Shown: piece by piece, positions 8,466 through 15,474 of the stretch | Position numbering within the stretch: position 1 is the stretch's first letter | How the letters are laid out: every line of letters begins with the position of its first letter | Source of the DNA: JAGXQV01 sp964527565 | GTDB taxonomy: Bacteria > Pseudomonadota > Gammaproteobacteria > Burkholderiales > Sulfuricellaceae | Direction of reading: 5' to 3' | NCBI GenBank assembly: GCA_964527565.1 | Contig: CAZGOY010000053.1 | Coordinates: 1 to 20,306 of the forward strand | DNA: 20,306 nt | Notes under the pieces: model-generated | Told to the model about the DNA's origin: nothing | Database searches by the model: none | Seen by the model: the letters and a program-made list of their open reading frames with translations, nothing else | Translations under genes and position numbers: made by a program

Positions 8466-8770
8466 TGACCACCGGCTTGCTGTTCGCGCTCACCGGTGCC
8501 GCCCTGTTCGTCCTGGGGGTGGCGGGCGTGGTGCTGATCGACCATCTGCTGCGCCGCATTCTCGCCTTCAACCTGATGGGCAGCGGCGCCTTCCTCGTGC
8601 TGGTGGGGCTGGCCCAGCGTAGCGGCGTGGCCGATCCGCTGCCGCAGGCGATGGTGCTGACCGGCATCGTCGTCGCCGTGGCCGCGACCGCCTTGGCGCT
8701 GGCGCTGGCGCGTAAACTGCACGCGCTGACCGGGCGCCTTGAGTTGCCGGAGGATAGCGATGGCGATTGA
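8465..8770 (+). CDS. mrpC: Mrp cation/proton antiporter subunit C
   Basis: A 101-residue NuoK-like membrane protein with three helices. LLRRILAFNLMGSGAFLVLVGLA and DPLPQAMVLTGIVVAVAATALALAL are typical of MrpC, including the DPLPQALVLTAIV-type loop. It begins one base before the end of mrpB's stop codon and overlaps mrpD by 11 nt. In the complex, MrpC packs between the D and A subunits and contributes to the proton path, as NuoK does in complex I. Confidence 0.9.
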   Translation: MTTGLLFALTGAALFVLGVAGVVLIDHLLRRILAFNLMGSGAFLVLVGLAQRSGVADPLPQAMVLTGIVVAVAATALALALARKLHALTGRLELPEDSDGD

Positions 8771-10187
8771 TCCTCTGGTCTGGCTGATCCTGCTACCGCT
8801 CGCCTGGGCCACACTGGCTTTCGTGCTCGGCCAGGGGCGGGGCGCCTGGGTGGCGATTGGCGGGCTGGGCGTGCAACTGTGGCTGGCGCTCGACCTCGCG
8901 CAACAAGTCGGCGCCGGCGGGACGGCACTTCACGCCGTCGCTGGCTGGGGCGCACCGTTGGGCATCGATCTCGCCGCTGATGGCCTTTCCGCCGCCATGC
9001 TGCTGCTGACGCAAACCATCGCGCTGCCGCTGGCGGTCTATGCGCGCGCCTACTTCAAGGCGGACGACCCGGCCATTCGCTACTTCTGGCCGCTGGCCGG
9101 CTTCCTGATCGGCGGCCTGAATGCCTTGTTTCTTTCCGCCGACCTTTTCAACATCTACGTCACCCTCGAACTTGTCGGCCTGGCGGCCGTCGGCCTCGTG
9201 GCGGTCGGCGGCGGCGCCCCGCAGCTTGCCGCCGCCTTGCGCTACCTGTTTGCCACGCTGGTGGGCTCGGGCGCCTATCTGCTCGGCGTCGCGCTGATCT
9301 ATGGCACCTACGGCACGGTGTCGATCAGCACTCTGTTGCCGCTGGTCACGGCTGAGGCGCCACGCCTGGTCTGGATCGCCGGCGTCTTGATGGTGCTCGG
9401 CCTGATGCTCAAGACCGCCCTGTTTCCCTTTCACTTCTGGCTGCCGCCCGCCCATGGCAGTGCGCCTGCTCCGGTTTCGGCGCTGCTCTCGGCGCTGGTG
9501 GTCAAGGCCTCGTTCTATCTGATCCTGCGGCTGTGGCTGGGGCCGATGCAGCCGCTGTTTCCGGACTTTGCCTGGCTGTTGGCGCTACTTGGCACGGCGG
9601 CGATTTTCTGGGGTTCCTGGCGCGCTATCCGTGCCGCCAAGCTGAAACAACTGATCGCCTATTCGACCGTGGCGCAACTGGGCTACCTGTTCCTGATCTT
9701 CCCGCTGCTGGCCGAACCCGGAGCCCTGAAGGCCGTCGTGATGCAGGCGTTTGCCCACGGCCTGGCAAAGGCCGCCATGTTCGCCGCCGCAGGTGTGATG
9801 ATCAGGGCAACTGGTCAGGATACGGTAGCCGGGCTGGCAGGTGCGGTGGACCGCCTGCCCATCACGCTGTTCGCCTTCGGCCTGGCGGGCATGACGCTGA
9901 TGGGCCTGCCGCCCTCGTCGGGTTTTCTCGCCAAGTGGCAAATCATCGAAACGGCGCTGGCGCAAGGCTACTGGATCATCGCCGTAGTCGTGCTGGCCGG
10001 CGGCCTGCTGGCGGCGGTGTATGTGTTCCGCGTACTGCGTCAGGCCTTCCTGCACGCGCCGGAAGGCGGTGCGGTCGCACCGGTGCCGCGCACGCTGGAG
10101 TGGGCAGCCTTCGCGTTGGCCGCCGCCAGCGTCTTGCTCGGCCTGCGCGGCGTCGAATTGATGCAGTTGATTGGAGAAATTTCATGA
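8760..10187 (+). CDS. mrpD: Mrp cation/proton antiporter subunit D
   Basis: A 475-residue proton-conducting membrane subunit of the NuoN/MrpD family, with about 14 helices. It keeps the key acidic residue Glu137 in NIYVTLELVGLA and Lys218 in MLKTALFPFHFWLP, both needed for transport in studied homologues. It also has the APVSALLSALVVKA discontinuous helix and KLKQLIAYSTVAQLGY. The ATG at 8760 has GGAGG at 8749-8753; in-frame codons upstream from 8739 are less likely. Its stop overlaps the next gene in ATGA. Confidence 0.93.
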   Translation: MAIDPLVWLILLPLAWATLAFVLGQGRGAWVAIGGLGVQLWLALDLAQQVGAGGTALHAVAGWGAPLGIDLAADGLSAAMLLLTQTIALPLAVYARAYFKADDPAIRYFWPLAGFLIGGLNALFLSADLFNIYVTLELVGLAAVGLVAVGGGAPQLAAALRYLFATLVGSGAYLLGVALIYGTYGTVSISTLLPLVTAEAPRLVWIAGVLMVLGLMLKTALFPFHFWLPPAHGSAPAPVSALLSALVVKASFYLILRLWLGPMQPLFPDFAWLLALLGTAAIFWGSWRAIRAAKLKQLIAYSTVAQLGYLFLIFPLLAEPGALKAVVMQAFAHGLAKAAMFAAAGVMIRATGQDTVAGLAGAVDRLPITLFAFGLAGMTLMGLPPSSGFLAKWQIIETALAQGYWIIAVVVLAGGLLAAVYVFRVLRQAFLHAPEGGAVAPVPRTLEWAAFALAAASVLLGLRGVELMQLIGEIS

Positions 10188-11698
10188 CGGCCAACGAGTG
10201 GCTGCCGCTGGCGGTGCTGGCCTCTTCGCTGCTGCCGGGCCTGGTGATTTTCGCCCTGCCCGAGGGCTGGATTCGTGTGCGGACGATGCTCAACCTGTTC
10301 GGAGCCCTCGCCAAGCTGGGTCTGGTTTTCCTGTTGCTGGCCGGCGTTCATGCCGGGGAAACCTATGGCGTGCGCTTCGCAGTGCTGCCCGGCCTCGATC
10401 TGGCCTTTAAGGCCGACGCGCTCGGCTTGCTGTTCATCACCCTGTCAGCCATCCTCTGGCTGTTTACCACGCTTTATGCCATCGGCTACCTTGAAGGCGC
10501 ACCGCACCGCAGCCGTTTCTTCGGCTTTTTCAGCCTGTGCGTCACCGCCACCATGGGTATTGCCATGGCGGCCAACCTGTTCACCTTCTTTGTTTTCTAC
10601 GAACTGCTGACGCTTTCCACCTTCCCTCTGGTCGTCCATCGCGGCACCGACAAGGCGATGAAGGGCGGCACGATCTACCTTGCCTACACGCTGGCCGGCG
10701 GCACGCTGCTCCTGACCGGCATCGTCTGGCTGCATCACCTGCTCGGCCATACCGAATTCGCCCATGCGGGCATCGCTGCTGTGCTCGGTGCCGAACATGC
10801 CGCATCGTTGAAGCTTATCTTCCTGTTGCTGATCGCCGGCGTCGGCGTCAAGGCTGCCATCGTGCCGCTGCACGGCTGGCTGCCGCAAGCCATGGTCGCG
10901 CCGGCGCCGGTCTCCGCATTGCTGCACGCCGTCGCCGTGGTCAAGGCGGGCGCTTTCGGCATCGTGCGCATCGTCTACGAGGTGTACGGCATCGAGTTCG
11001 CGCAATCGCTGGACCTGCTGCTACCCTTGGCGATCTTTGCCGCCATCACCATTCTCTGGGGGAGTTTCCGCGCGCTGTTCCAGGACGACCTGAAGAAACG
11101 GCTGGCCTTTTCCACGGTCAGTCAGGTGTCCTACATCGTGCTGGGCGTCGCGCTGTTCGGTCCCATCGGCACCATCGGCGGTCTCGTGCATCTGGTGCAC
11201 CAGGGCATCATGAAGATCACGCTATTCTTCTGTGCGGGGAATTATGCGGAGACGCTGGGCATCCACAAGGTGAGCCAGATGGACGGCGCCGGGCGGCGCA
11301 TGCCGTTCACCACACTCGCATTCTCCATCGGCGCGCTCGGCATGATGGGGGCGCCGCTGACCGCCGGCGCGGTCAGCAAGGCGTGGCTGTCCGATGGCGC
11401 AACAGCGGCCGGCATGGACTGGGCGGTCTGGGTGTTGTGGACGTCAAGCCTCCTGAATGCCGCCTACTTCCTGCCCATCCTCTGGCGCGCTTGGTTCCGG
11501 CCCATACCTGTCGCCTGGCCGGAAGAGCACATTGCACGGCGTGGCTGGCGCGAAACGACACTGCTGCTGTTGCTGCCGCCCTTGGTGACGGCGCTCGCGA
11601 CACTGGCCGCCGGTATCTTCGCCGACGCCGAGGCGACGCCCCTGGCCTGGGCACGCCTGATTGCCGAACGTGAATATGTTGGAGCCTTGAAGCCATGA
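10184..11698 (+). CDS. Second MrpD/MrpA-like proton-conducting antiporter subunit
   Basis: A 504-residue NuoL/NuoN/MrpD-family protein and the last gene of the operon. Glu140 in FFVFYELLTLSTFPLV, Lys223 in VGVKAAIVPLHGWLP, then APVSALLHAVAVVKAG and DDLKKRLAFSTVSQVSYI show a complete proton-channel core. It lacks the roughly 300-residue C-terminal extension of full MrpA; those modules are encoded upstream at 7570-8465. It therefore probably takes the MrpA position as a short subunit, although its sequence looks closer to MrpD. GGAGA at 10173-10177 precedes the ATG, which overlaps the mrpD stop. No clear terminator follows. Confidence 0.9.
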   Translation: MTANEWLPLAVLASSLLPGLVIFALPEGWIRVRTMLNLFGALAKLGLVFLLLAGVHAGETYGVRFAVLPGLDLAFKADALGLLFITLSAILWLFTTLYAIGYLEGAPHRSRFFGFFSLCVTATMGIAMAANLFTFFVFYELLTLSTFPLVVHRGTDKAMKGGTIYLAYTLAGGTLLLTGIVWLHHLLGHTEFAHAGIAAVLGAEHAASLKLIFLLLIAGVGVKAAIVPLHGWLPQAMVAPAPVSALLHAVAVVKAGAFGIVRIVYEVYGIEFAQSLDLLLPLAIFAAITILWGSFRALFQDDLKKRLAFSTVSQVSYIVLGVALFGPIGTIGGLVHLVHQGIMKITLFFCAGNYAETLGIHKVSQMDGAGRRMPFTTLAFSIGALGMMGAPLTAGAVSKAWLSDGATAAGMDWAVWVLWTSSLLNAAYFLPILWRAWFRPIPVAWPEEHIARRGWRETTLLLLLPPLVTALATLAAGIFADAEATPLAWARLIAEREYVGALKP

Positions 11699-11735
11699 AG
11701 CTCGGGAAGTCTTCCTGCGGCAACCCGGTTTGCCG

Positions 11736-11769
11736 TCAGGCATGGCCGACGATGGCGGCGTAAGCGTTG
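11736..11769. repeat. Left copy of a 34-bp direct repeat (displaced aroA 3' end)
   Basis: 33 of 34 bases match 13249-13282, which is the last 11 codons of aroA including its stop, plus the first bases of the overlapping cdd1 gene. The single difference (A at 11749, G at 13262) would change one Ala codon to Val. Here the copy has no gene attached. It begins 37 nt after the Mrp operon and marks the left edge of a 1.5-kb segment. Confidence 0.85.
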
Positions 11770-11806
11770 CGCCATCCGCCGCTGGCGGTGGTGGGGGTAA
11801 GGCTGC

Positions 11807-11836
11807 TTGGGGTTGTTCAGGATGGCGGTATATACT
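11807..11836 (+). promoter_or_regulatory. Possible promoter/operator of the vapB remnant
   Basis: TTGGGG at 11807 and TATACT at 11831 are separated by 18 bases. A 6-bp inverted repeat (GGATGG at 11820-11825, CCATCC at 11846-11851) straddles the -10 and predicted start. VapB proteins usually repress their own promoter through such palindromes, so this may be a surviving operator. Confidence 0.4.
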
Positions 11837-11865
11837 CGGTCTATTCCATCCTTGAGGGGATAGAC

Positions 11866-11976
11866 ATGCAAACCGCCAAACTGTTTCTCAATGGCCGCAG
11901 CCAGGCCGTGCGCCTGCCCAAGGCCTTCCGCTTCGAGGGCGTGACGGGACTGAAGCCGGAGAATTGGGCGATCTGA
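11866..11976 (+). pseudogene. Truncated VapB-type (SpoVT/AbrB) antitoxin
   Basis: The first 23 codons (MQTAKLFLNGRSQAVRLPKA and then FRFEG) are an almost textbook VapB swapped-hairpin DNA-binding N-terminus. After FRFEG the sequence leaves the family pattern and stops at codon 37, whereas VapB is normally about 75-80 residues. The toxin-binding C-terminal part and any vapC gene are missing; the next gene is convergent and unrelated. The DNA-binding half might still be made from the promoter above, but the locus is best read as a decayed toxin-antitoxin module. Confidence 0.75.
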
Positions 11977-11982
11977 CGCATC

Positions 11983-12906
11983 TCAGTGCCGGACGATGTG
12001 CGCGGAAATGAAAGAGCCGTCCGGCTGAAATTCGATATCGAGCGTATCCGGGTCCATTGCCAGCCAACCCGAAAAACCGAGGTAGTAGCTGAGATGCGTT
12101 GCCGAGTTGTCGGCATCCGGCACGCCCAGCAGCGCTAGGACCGCATCGCGCGGCGGGCGCTCTTTTTCCAGGTGGAGCAGGGCGGTCTGTGCCATCGGTA
12201 CGCGGGGATTGTCATGGTGCAGCTTGGCCGGGGTTTGCCGCCAGGCGCGCGCGTCGAAAGGGGCGCTGTCCATGATGTGGGTGTGCGGCGTGACCGCAAT
12301 GGCCAGCGCCAAGGTGAAAATCAATGCGAGGACGAGCAGCGTGAGATCAAGCAGGCGCCCGGCGGTGCGCAGGGCCGTTCCCATGCGTCCGTCCGGCAGC
12401 CGTGCGCGGTTGCCCAGTGCCAGGCGCAGTCCACCCCAGACGGCGGCGGCAAGGCAGATGAGGTGCAGGCCGTCGATGGGGATTTTCGATAGCAGACCGT
12501 TTTCCGCCGACCAAGGCCACAGGGGCTGCATGTCGGCATGCATGAAGCTGTCCAGCAGAATGTGCGAATACGCGCCGAGCGCGGCGCCGAGCAGGGCGGC
12601 GGGAAAAGCGATGCGTGTTCCGCAGCCCAACCAGCGCGCCTGCGTGGGGCTCAACTGGCGGTTCCACCAGCGCAGCCAGCGTTCGGCAAGCGACCGTCCG
12701 GGCCACAGGCAGACGGCAATCACCAGTGTGGCACCGGGATAGCTGTGCAATTGCCGGTGTGCCGGTTCTCCGCTGAACAGAAACCAGGCGATGGGTTCGA
12801 GGTCGATGAGGATGTTGGCGAGCGCGAAAAGTGTCCAGCTCAATCTGGCCGGGAGATAGGCTTTGAGAAGCAGGCCGGGGCCGAAGTGGAAAGGGGTGAT
12901 CGGCAT
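11983..12906 (-). CDS. YdjM-like membrane metal-dependent hydrolase with BamE-like tail
   Basis: A 307-residue integral membrane protein. Residues 1-205 resemble the YdjM/LexA-regulated metal-dependent hydrolase family: MPITPFHFGPG with His7, DLEP (Asp35), HRQLHSYPGA (His50, His54) and SHILLDSFMH (His115, Asp119, His123) are candidate metal ligands set among about five helices. Residues 233-307 form a soluble tail with RDAVLALLGVPD, LSYYLG and DIEFQPDG, a pattern seen in BamE/SmpA-like periplasmic domains. It starts 72 nt beyond cdd1 on the same strand with only a weak ribosome-binding site, and meets the vapB remnant tail to tail. Enzymatic activity is unproven for most family members. Confidence 0.7.
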   Translation of the reverse strand: MPITPFHFGPGLLLKAYLPARLSWTLFALANILIDLEPIAWFLFSGEPAHRQLHSYPGATLVIAVCLWPGRSLAERWLRWWNRQLSPTQARWLGCGTRIAFPAALLGAALGAYSHILLDSFMHADMQPLWPWSAENGLLSKIPIDGLHLICLAAAVWGGLRLALGNRARLPDGRMGTALRTAGRLLDLTLLVLALIFTLALAIAVTPHTHIMDSAPFDARAWRQTPAKLHHDNPRVPMAQTALLHLEKERPPRDAVLALLGVPDADNSATHLSYYLGFSGWLAMDPDTLDIEFQPDGSFISAHIVRH

Positions 12907-12977
12907 GCGCTACGCCTTGTGGGCCAATGTGGTCTGTATTGAGAAATCAAATTCGGGGGAAGGCCGCGTCCTAACGA

Positions 12978-13256
12978 TTATTTGGGCTTATCCTTCCAGT
13001 TCCACCACTTGAGCTTATCCGGTTCGGGATTCGCGGTTTTGGCGTAATACACCGCGCAACGCATCGTGTAGAGCATGCAGCGGTCGAGCTTGCCGCCCGC
13101 TTTGATGCGCAGTTCGTCGTAGAGGGCTTGCGGGTCGCGCTTCCTGAGGTCGGCGACGCGGCGAATGCCTAGCGACCAAAGGTCTTCGGCGACGGCTTTG
13201 CCGACGCCGGGGAGGGTTTTCAGCTCACGTAGCGCGGCCTGCTTGTCTTCAGGCAT
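12978..13256 (-). CDS. Cdd1-family helix-hairpin-helix protein
   Basis: A 92-residue protein matching the 'pathogenicity locus' Cdd1 family. It has a helix-hairpin-helix (LKTLPGVGKAVAEDLWSLGI), then VADLRKRDPQALYDEL, the conserved DRCMLYTMRCAVYYA and the C-terminal LKWWNWKD. Helix-hairpin-helix motifs generally bind DNA non-specifically; the function of Cdd1 itself is unknown. The ATG overlaps the end of aroA by 8 nt, so it is probably translated from the aroA transcript. Its first 8 bases are part of the 34-bp repeat also present at 11736. Confidence 0.83.
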   Translation of the reverse strand: MPEDKQAALRELKTLPGVGKAVAEDLWSLGIRRVADLRKRDPQALYDELRIKAGGKLDRCMLYTMRCAVYYAKTANPEPDKLKWWNWKDKPK

Positions 13257-13282
13257 GGCCGGCGATGGCGGCGTAAGCGTTG
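13249..13282. repeat. Right copy of the 34-bp direct repeat, in place at the aroA 3' end
   Basis: This copy covers the last 11 codons and stop of aroA. Together with 11736-11769 it brackets 1479 bp holding the vapB remnant, the membrane hydrolase and most of cdd1. Placement at a gene's 3' end, with the gene left intact, is the geometry left by site-specific integration. No integrase is present. Confidence 0.85.
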
Positions 13283-14541
13283 AAATAATCCGGGAAGGTC
13301 TTGGCCACGCATTGGGGATCGTTGATGCGTACCGGCACGTTGCCCAGGCTGACCAGCGAGAAGCACATCGCCATGCGGTGGTCGTCGTAGGTGTCGATAA
13401 TGGCGTTGGGTATCAGTGTCGCCGGGGGGGTGACGCGGATATAGTCCGTGCCTTCCTCGACGGTGGCGCCGACCTTGCGCAATTCCGTGGCTATGGCCTT
13501 GATGCGGTCGGTTTCCTTGACGCGCCAACTGGCGATGTTGCGCAGGGTGGTGGTGCCGTCGGCGAAGAGGGCGGCCACCGCCAGGGTCATGGCGGCGTCG
13601 GGGATGTGGTTGCAGTCGAGGTCGATGGCCTTGAGCTTGCCGCTGCCGCTGGCCTCGATCCAGTTGTCGCCCATTTCGATTTTCGCGCCCATCAGCGCCA
13701 GGGCTTCGGCGAAGCGCACGTCGCCCTGGATGCTGGCCTGGCCCACGCCTTCCACGCGCACCGGGCCGCCGCCGATGGCGCCCGCGGCGAGGAAATAGGA
13801 GGCGCTGGAGGCATCGCCCTCGACGTGGATTTCACCGGGGCTGACGTAGCGCGAGCCTGCCTTGACGGCGAAGGACTGCCAGCCTCCGCGCTCGACTTCC
13901 ACGCCGAAGCGGCGCATCAGGTTGAGGGTGATTTCGATGTAGGGCTTGGAGATCAGTTCGCCCGCCACTTCGATGGTGATGTCGCGCCCGGCCAGAGGGG
14001 CGGCCATCAGCAGGGCGGTGAGGAACTGGCTGGAGACGTTGCCGCGCACCTGGGCACACCCGGCGGCTGCCGTTTCGGCGGGGTGGAGGTCGAGCGGCGG
14101 GAAGCCGGGGGTGCCGAGATAGTCGATGCGTGCGCCGAGCTGGCGCAGGGCTTCGACCAGGTCGCCGATGGGGCGTTCGTGCATGCGCGGCACGCCGGAG
14201 AGCCGGTATTCGCCGCCGCACAGGGCGAGTACGGCGGTGAGCGGGCGAAACGCGGTGCCGGCGTTGCCGAGGAACAGCTCGGCCTGTTTCACCGGGAAGG
14301 CGCCGCCCGCCCCGCTGACACGGTAGTCGCGGCTGTCGCCGTGCTGCTCCCAGCTTACGCCGAGTTTCCGCAGGGCCACCAGCATGTGGCCGGTGTCGTC
14401 GGAAGCCAGCAGAGCCCGGACTTCGGTGGCGCCTGCGGCCAGCGCGGCCAGCAGCAGGGTGCGGTTGGAAATGCTTTTCGAACCGGGCAGCAGTACCGTG
14501 CCGCGTGCCTGGGATACGGGAGAGAGGTCGAGATATTCCAT
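13249..14541 (-). CDS. aroA: 3-phosphoshikimate 1-carboxyvinyltransferase (EPSP synthase)
   Basis: Cytosolic enzyme of the shikimate pathway that joins phosphoenolpyruvate to shikimate-3-phosphate. The 430-residue length is typical. Visible motifs are LLPGSKSISNRTLLLAAL (Lys22, Ser23, Arg27), LFLGNAGTAFRPL (92-96 plus Arg99), IPDAAMTLA with its catalytic Asp, and WRVKETDRI. The GNAGTA-x-RPL context is that of the ordinary class I, glyphosate-sensitive form. In many betaproteobacteria aroA lies beside tyrA, cmk and rpsA; none is seen here. Upstream by 28 nt is a membrane protein gene, and downstream is the overlapping cdd1. Confidence 0.96.
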   Translation of the reverse strand: MEYLDLSPVSQARGTVLLPGSKSISNRTLLLAALAAGATEVRALLASDDTGHMLVALRKLGVSWEQHGDSRDYRVSGAGGAFPVKQAELFLGNAGTAFRPLTAVLALCGGEYRLSGVPRMHERPIGDLVEALRQLGARIDYLGTPGFPPLDLHPAETAAAGCAQVRGNVSSQFLTALLMAAPLAGRDITIEVAGELISKPYIEITLNLMRRFGVEVERGGWQSFAVKAGSRYVSPGEIHVEGDASSASYFLAAGAIGGGPVRVEGVGQASIQGDVRFAEALALMGAKIEMGDNWIEASGSGKLKAIDLDCNHIPDAAMTLAVAALFADGTTTLRNIASWRVKETDRIKAIATELRKVGATVEEGTDYIRVTPPATLIPNAIIDTYDDHRMAMCFSLVSLGNVPVRINDPQCVAKTFPDYFNAYAAIAGHA

Positions 14542-14569
14542 AATTTTTTCCGTCGGGTGCCAGCCCCTT

Positions 14570-15103
14570 TTAATTCCTGACCGTCCAGCGGTCTTTCTCC
14601 AGGTTATACGAATTCAGGCCGAACGGCGGGATCACGACGTAGCTCAGGTCGTGGCTGTCGGGGGTGGCGTGGTAATAAAAGCGGTTTTGCGTCAGGCTGA
14701 AACGGGCATCCGGCACCGCCGGGAGAAAATCGGGCACCAGCGCCTCCAGCTTGTCGGGGTAAGTGCCGTGCGCGGCCTGGTACTGGCGCAGCGCCACCGC
14801 CACGCTATCGGTATTGCGGCGCGCGAAGTGCAGGTCGATGCGGATGGTGGCGATGACCAGCGCGGCCATCGCCAGGTAAATGCCCATCTTGGCGAGGCGC
14901 AGGTTGCGCAGCGCGGCGTTTTTCCTGAATCCCGCCCACAGGGCGCGCGGCAGGGCGACCAGCAATACCAGCAGGAAGGTAATCATGGCGATGCCGCCCT
15001 GCCCCAGCCAGATGGCGTCGATAAAGTAGAGTGCGGCGGCAATCAGCGCGCTGTCGCGCAAGGCTTTGCCTGGAGACGGCGGGGCTTCGCTGGCTTCGGT
15101 CAT
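14570..15103 (-). CDS. Membrane protein with pseudopilin-like C-terminal domain
   Basis: I do not recognise this 177-residue protein as a named family. It has three predicted transmembrane segments (about residues 18-34, 37-58 and 71-87). A roughly 90-residue outside domain follows, in which VAVALRQYQAAHGTYPDKLEALVPDFLP strongly resembles the helix and loop of type II secretion pseudopilins such as GspG. The N-terminus lacks a prepilin peptidase site, so it is not itself a pilin. The start is uncertain because no Shine-Dalgarno precedes the ATG at 15103. It lies 28 nt upstream of aroA on the same strand and probably shares its transcript. The function is unknown. Confidence 0.7.
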   Translation of the reverse strand: MTEASEAPPSPGKALRDSALIAAALYFIDAIWLGQGGIAMITFLLVLLVALPRALWAGFRKNAALRNLRLAKMGIYLAMAALVIATIRIDLHFARRNTDSVAVALRQYQAAHGTYPDKLEALVPDFLPAVPDARFSLTQNRFYYHATPDSHDLSYVVIPPFGLNSYNLEKDRWTVRN

Positions 15104-15161
15104 GGGAGGGGAAAACCCGGTAATGAAAGTGGGCGCGATTATAGCATCCGCACCGCCACCG

Positions 15162-15425
15162 TCAGTGTTCCGGCGGGCTGATGCCGGCGCGAGTCAGGTA
15201 TTCCCGGAACTGCTTGATGTCCTGCTTGGGGCACACGTTGCTGTGGTGCGGATGATGCAGGATGCCTTCGACCTGGTTCAGCACCACGCGCACGCTGGCG
15301 CCGTGGGTGGGTTCCACGGTGGCGCCCAGATGCAGTAGCAGGGATTCGATTTCGCGCCAGTGGACGTTGCCGCTGACGGGATCCTGAAAAATCGCGCGCA
15401 ACAGGTTGAGATGCTTGTGGCTCAT
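15162..15425 (-). CDS. Solitary HicA-like protein
   Basis: An 87-residue protein with the pattern of a HicA-family subgroup. It has an N-terminal DPVSGNVHWREIESLLLHLGA helix region, a THGASVRVVLN strand and an HHPH segment, ending in a helix (IKQFREYLTRAGISP). HicA toxins are small double-stranded-RNA-binding-fold mRNA interferases. The expected catalytic His (GSH motif) appears as Val45 here, with His41 four residues earlier, so toxicity is doubtful. No hicB antitoxin gene lies on either side. AAGGAG precedes the ATG by 8 nt, so the gene is probably expressed. The next gene on the strand starts 58 nt downstream. Confidence 0.75.
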   Translation of the reverse strand: MSHKHLNLLRAIFQDPVSGNVHWREIESLLLHLGATVEPTHGASVRVVLNQVEGILHHPHHSNVCPKQDIKQFREYLTRAGISPPEH

Positions 15426-15474
15426 GGTCGGCGCTCCTTTGCGGGGATCATTGAAATTGAAAGAAGCGGCATTC

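Noticed and set aside
11695..11763. 22-codon frame overlapping the stop of the last Mrp gene (ATGA)
   Set aside because: The overlap mimics operon coupling, but the peptide has no family resemblance and its second half is just the displaced aroA repeat.
13249..14541. AroA as a glyphosate-tolerant class II variant
   Set aside because: The LFLGNAGTAFRPL context and overall motifs are those of ordinary class I enzymes.
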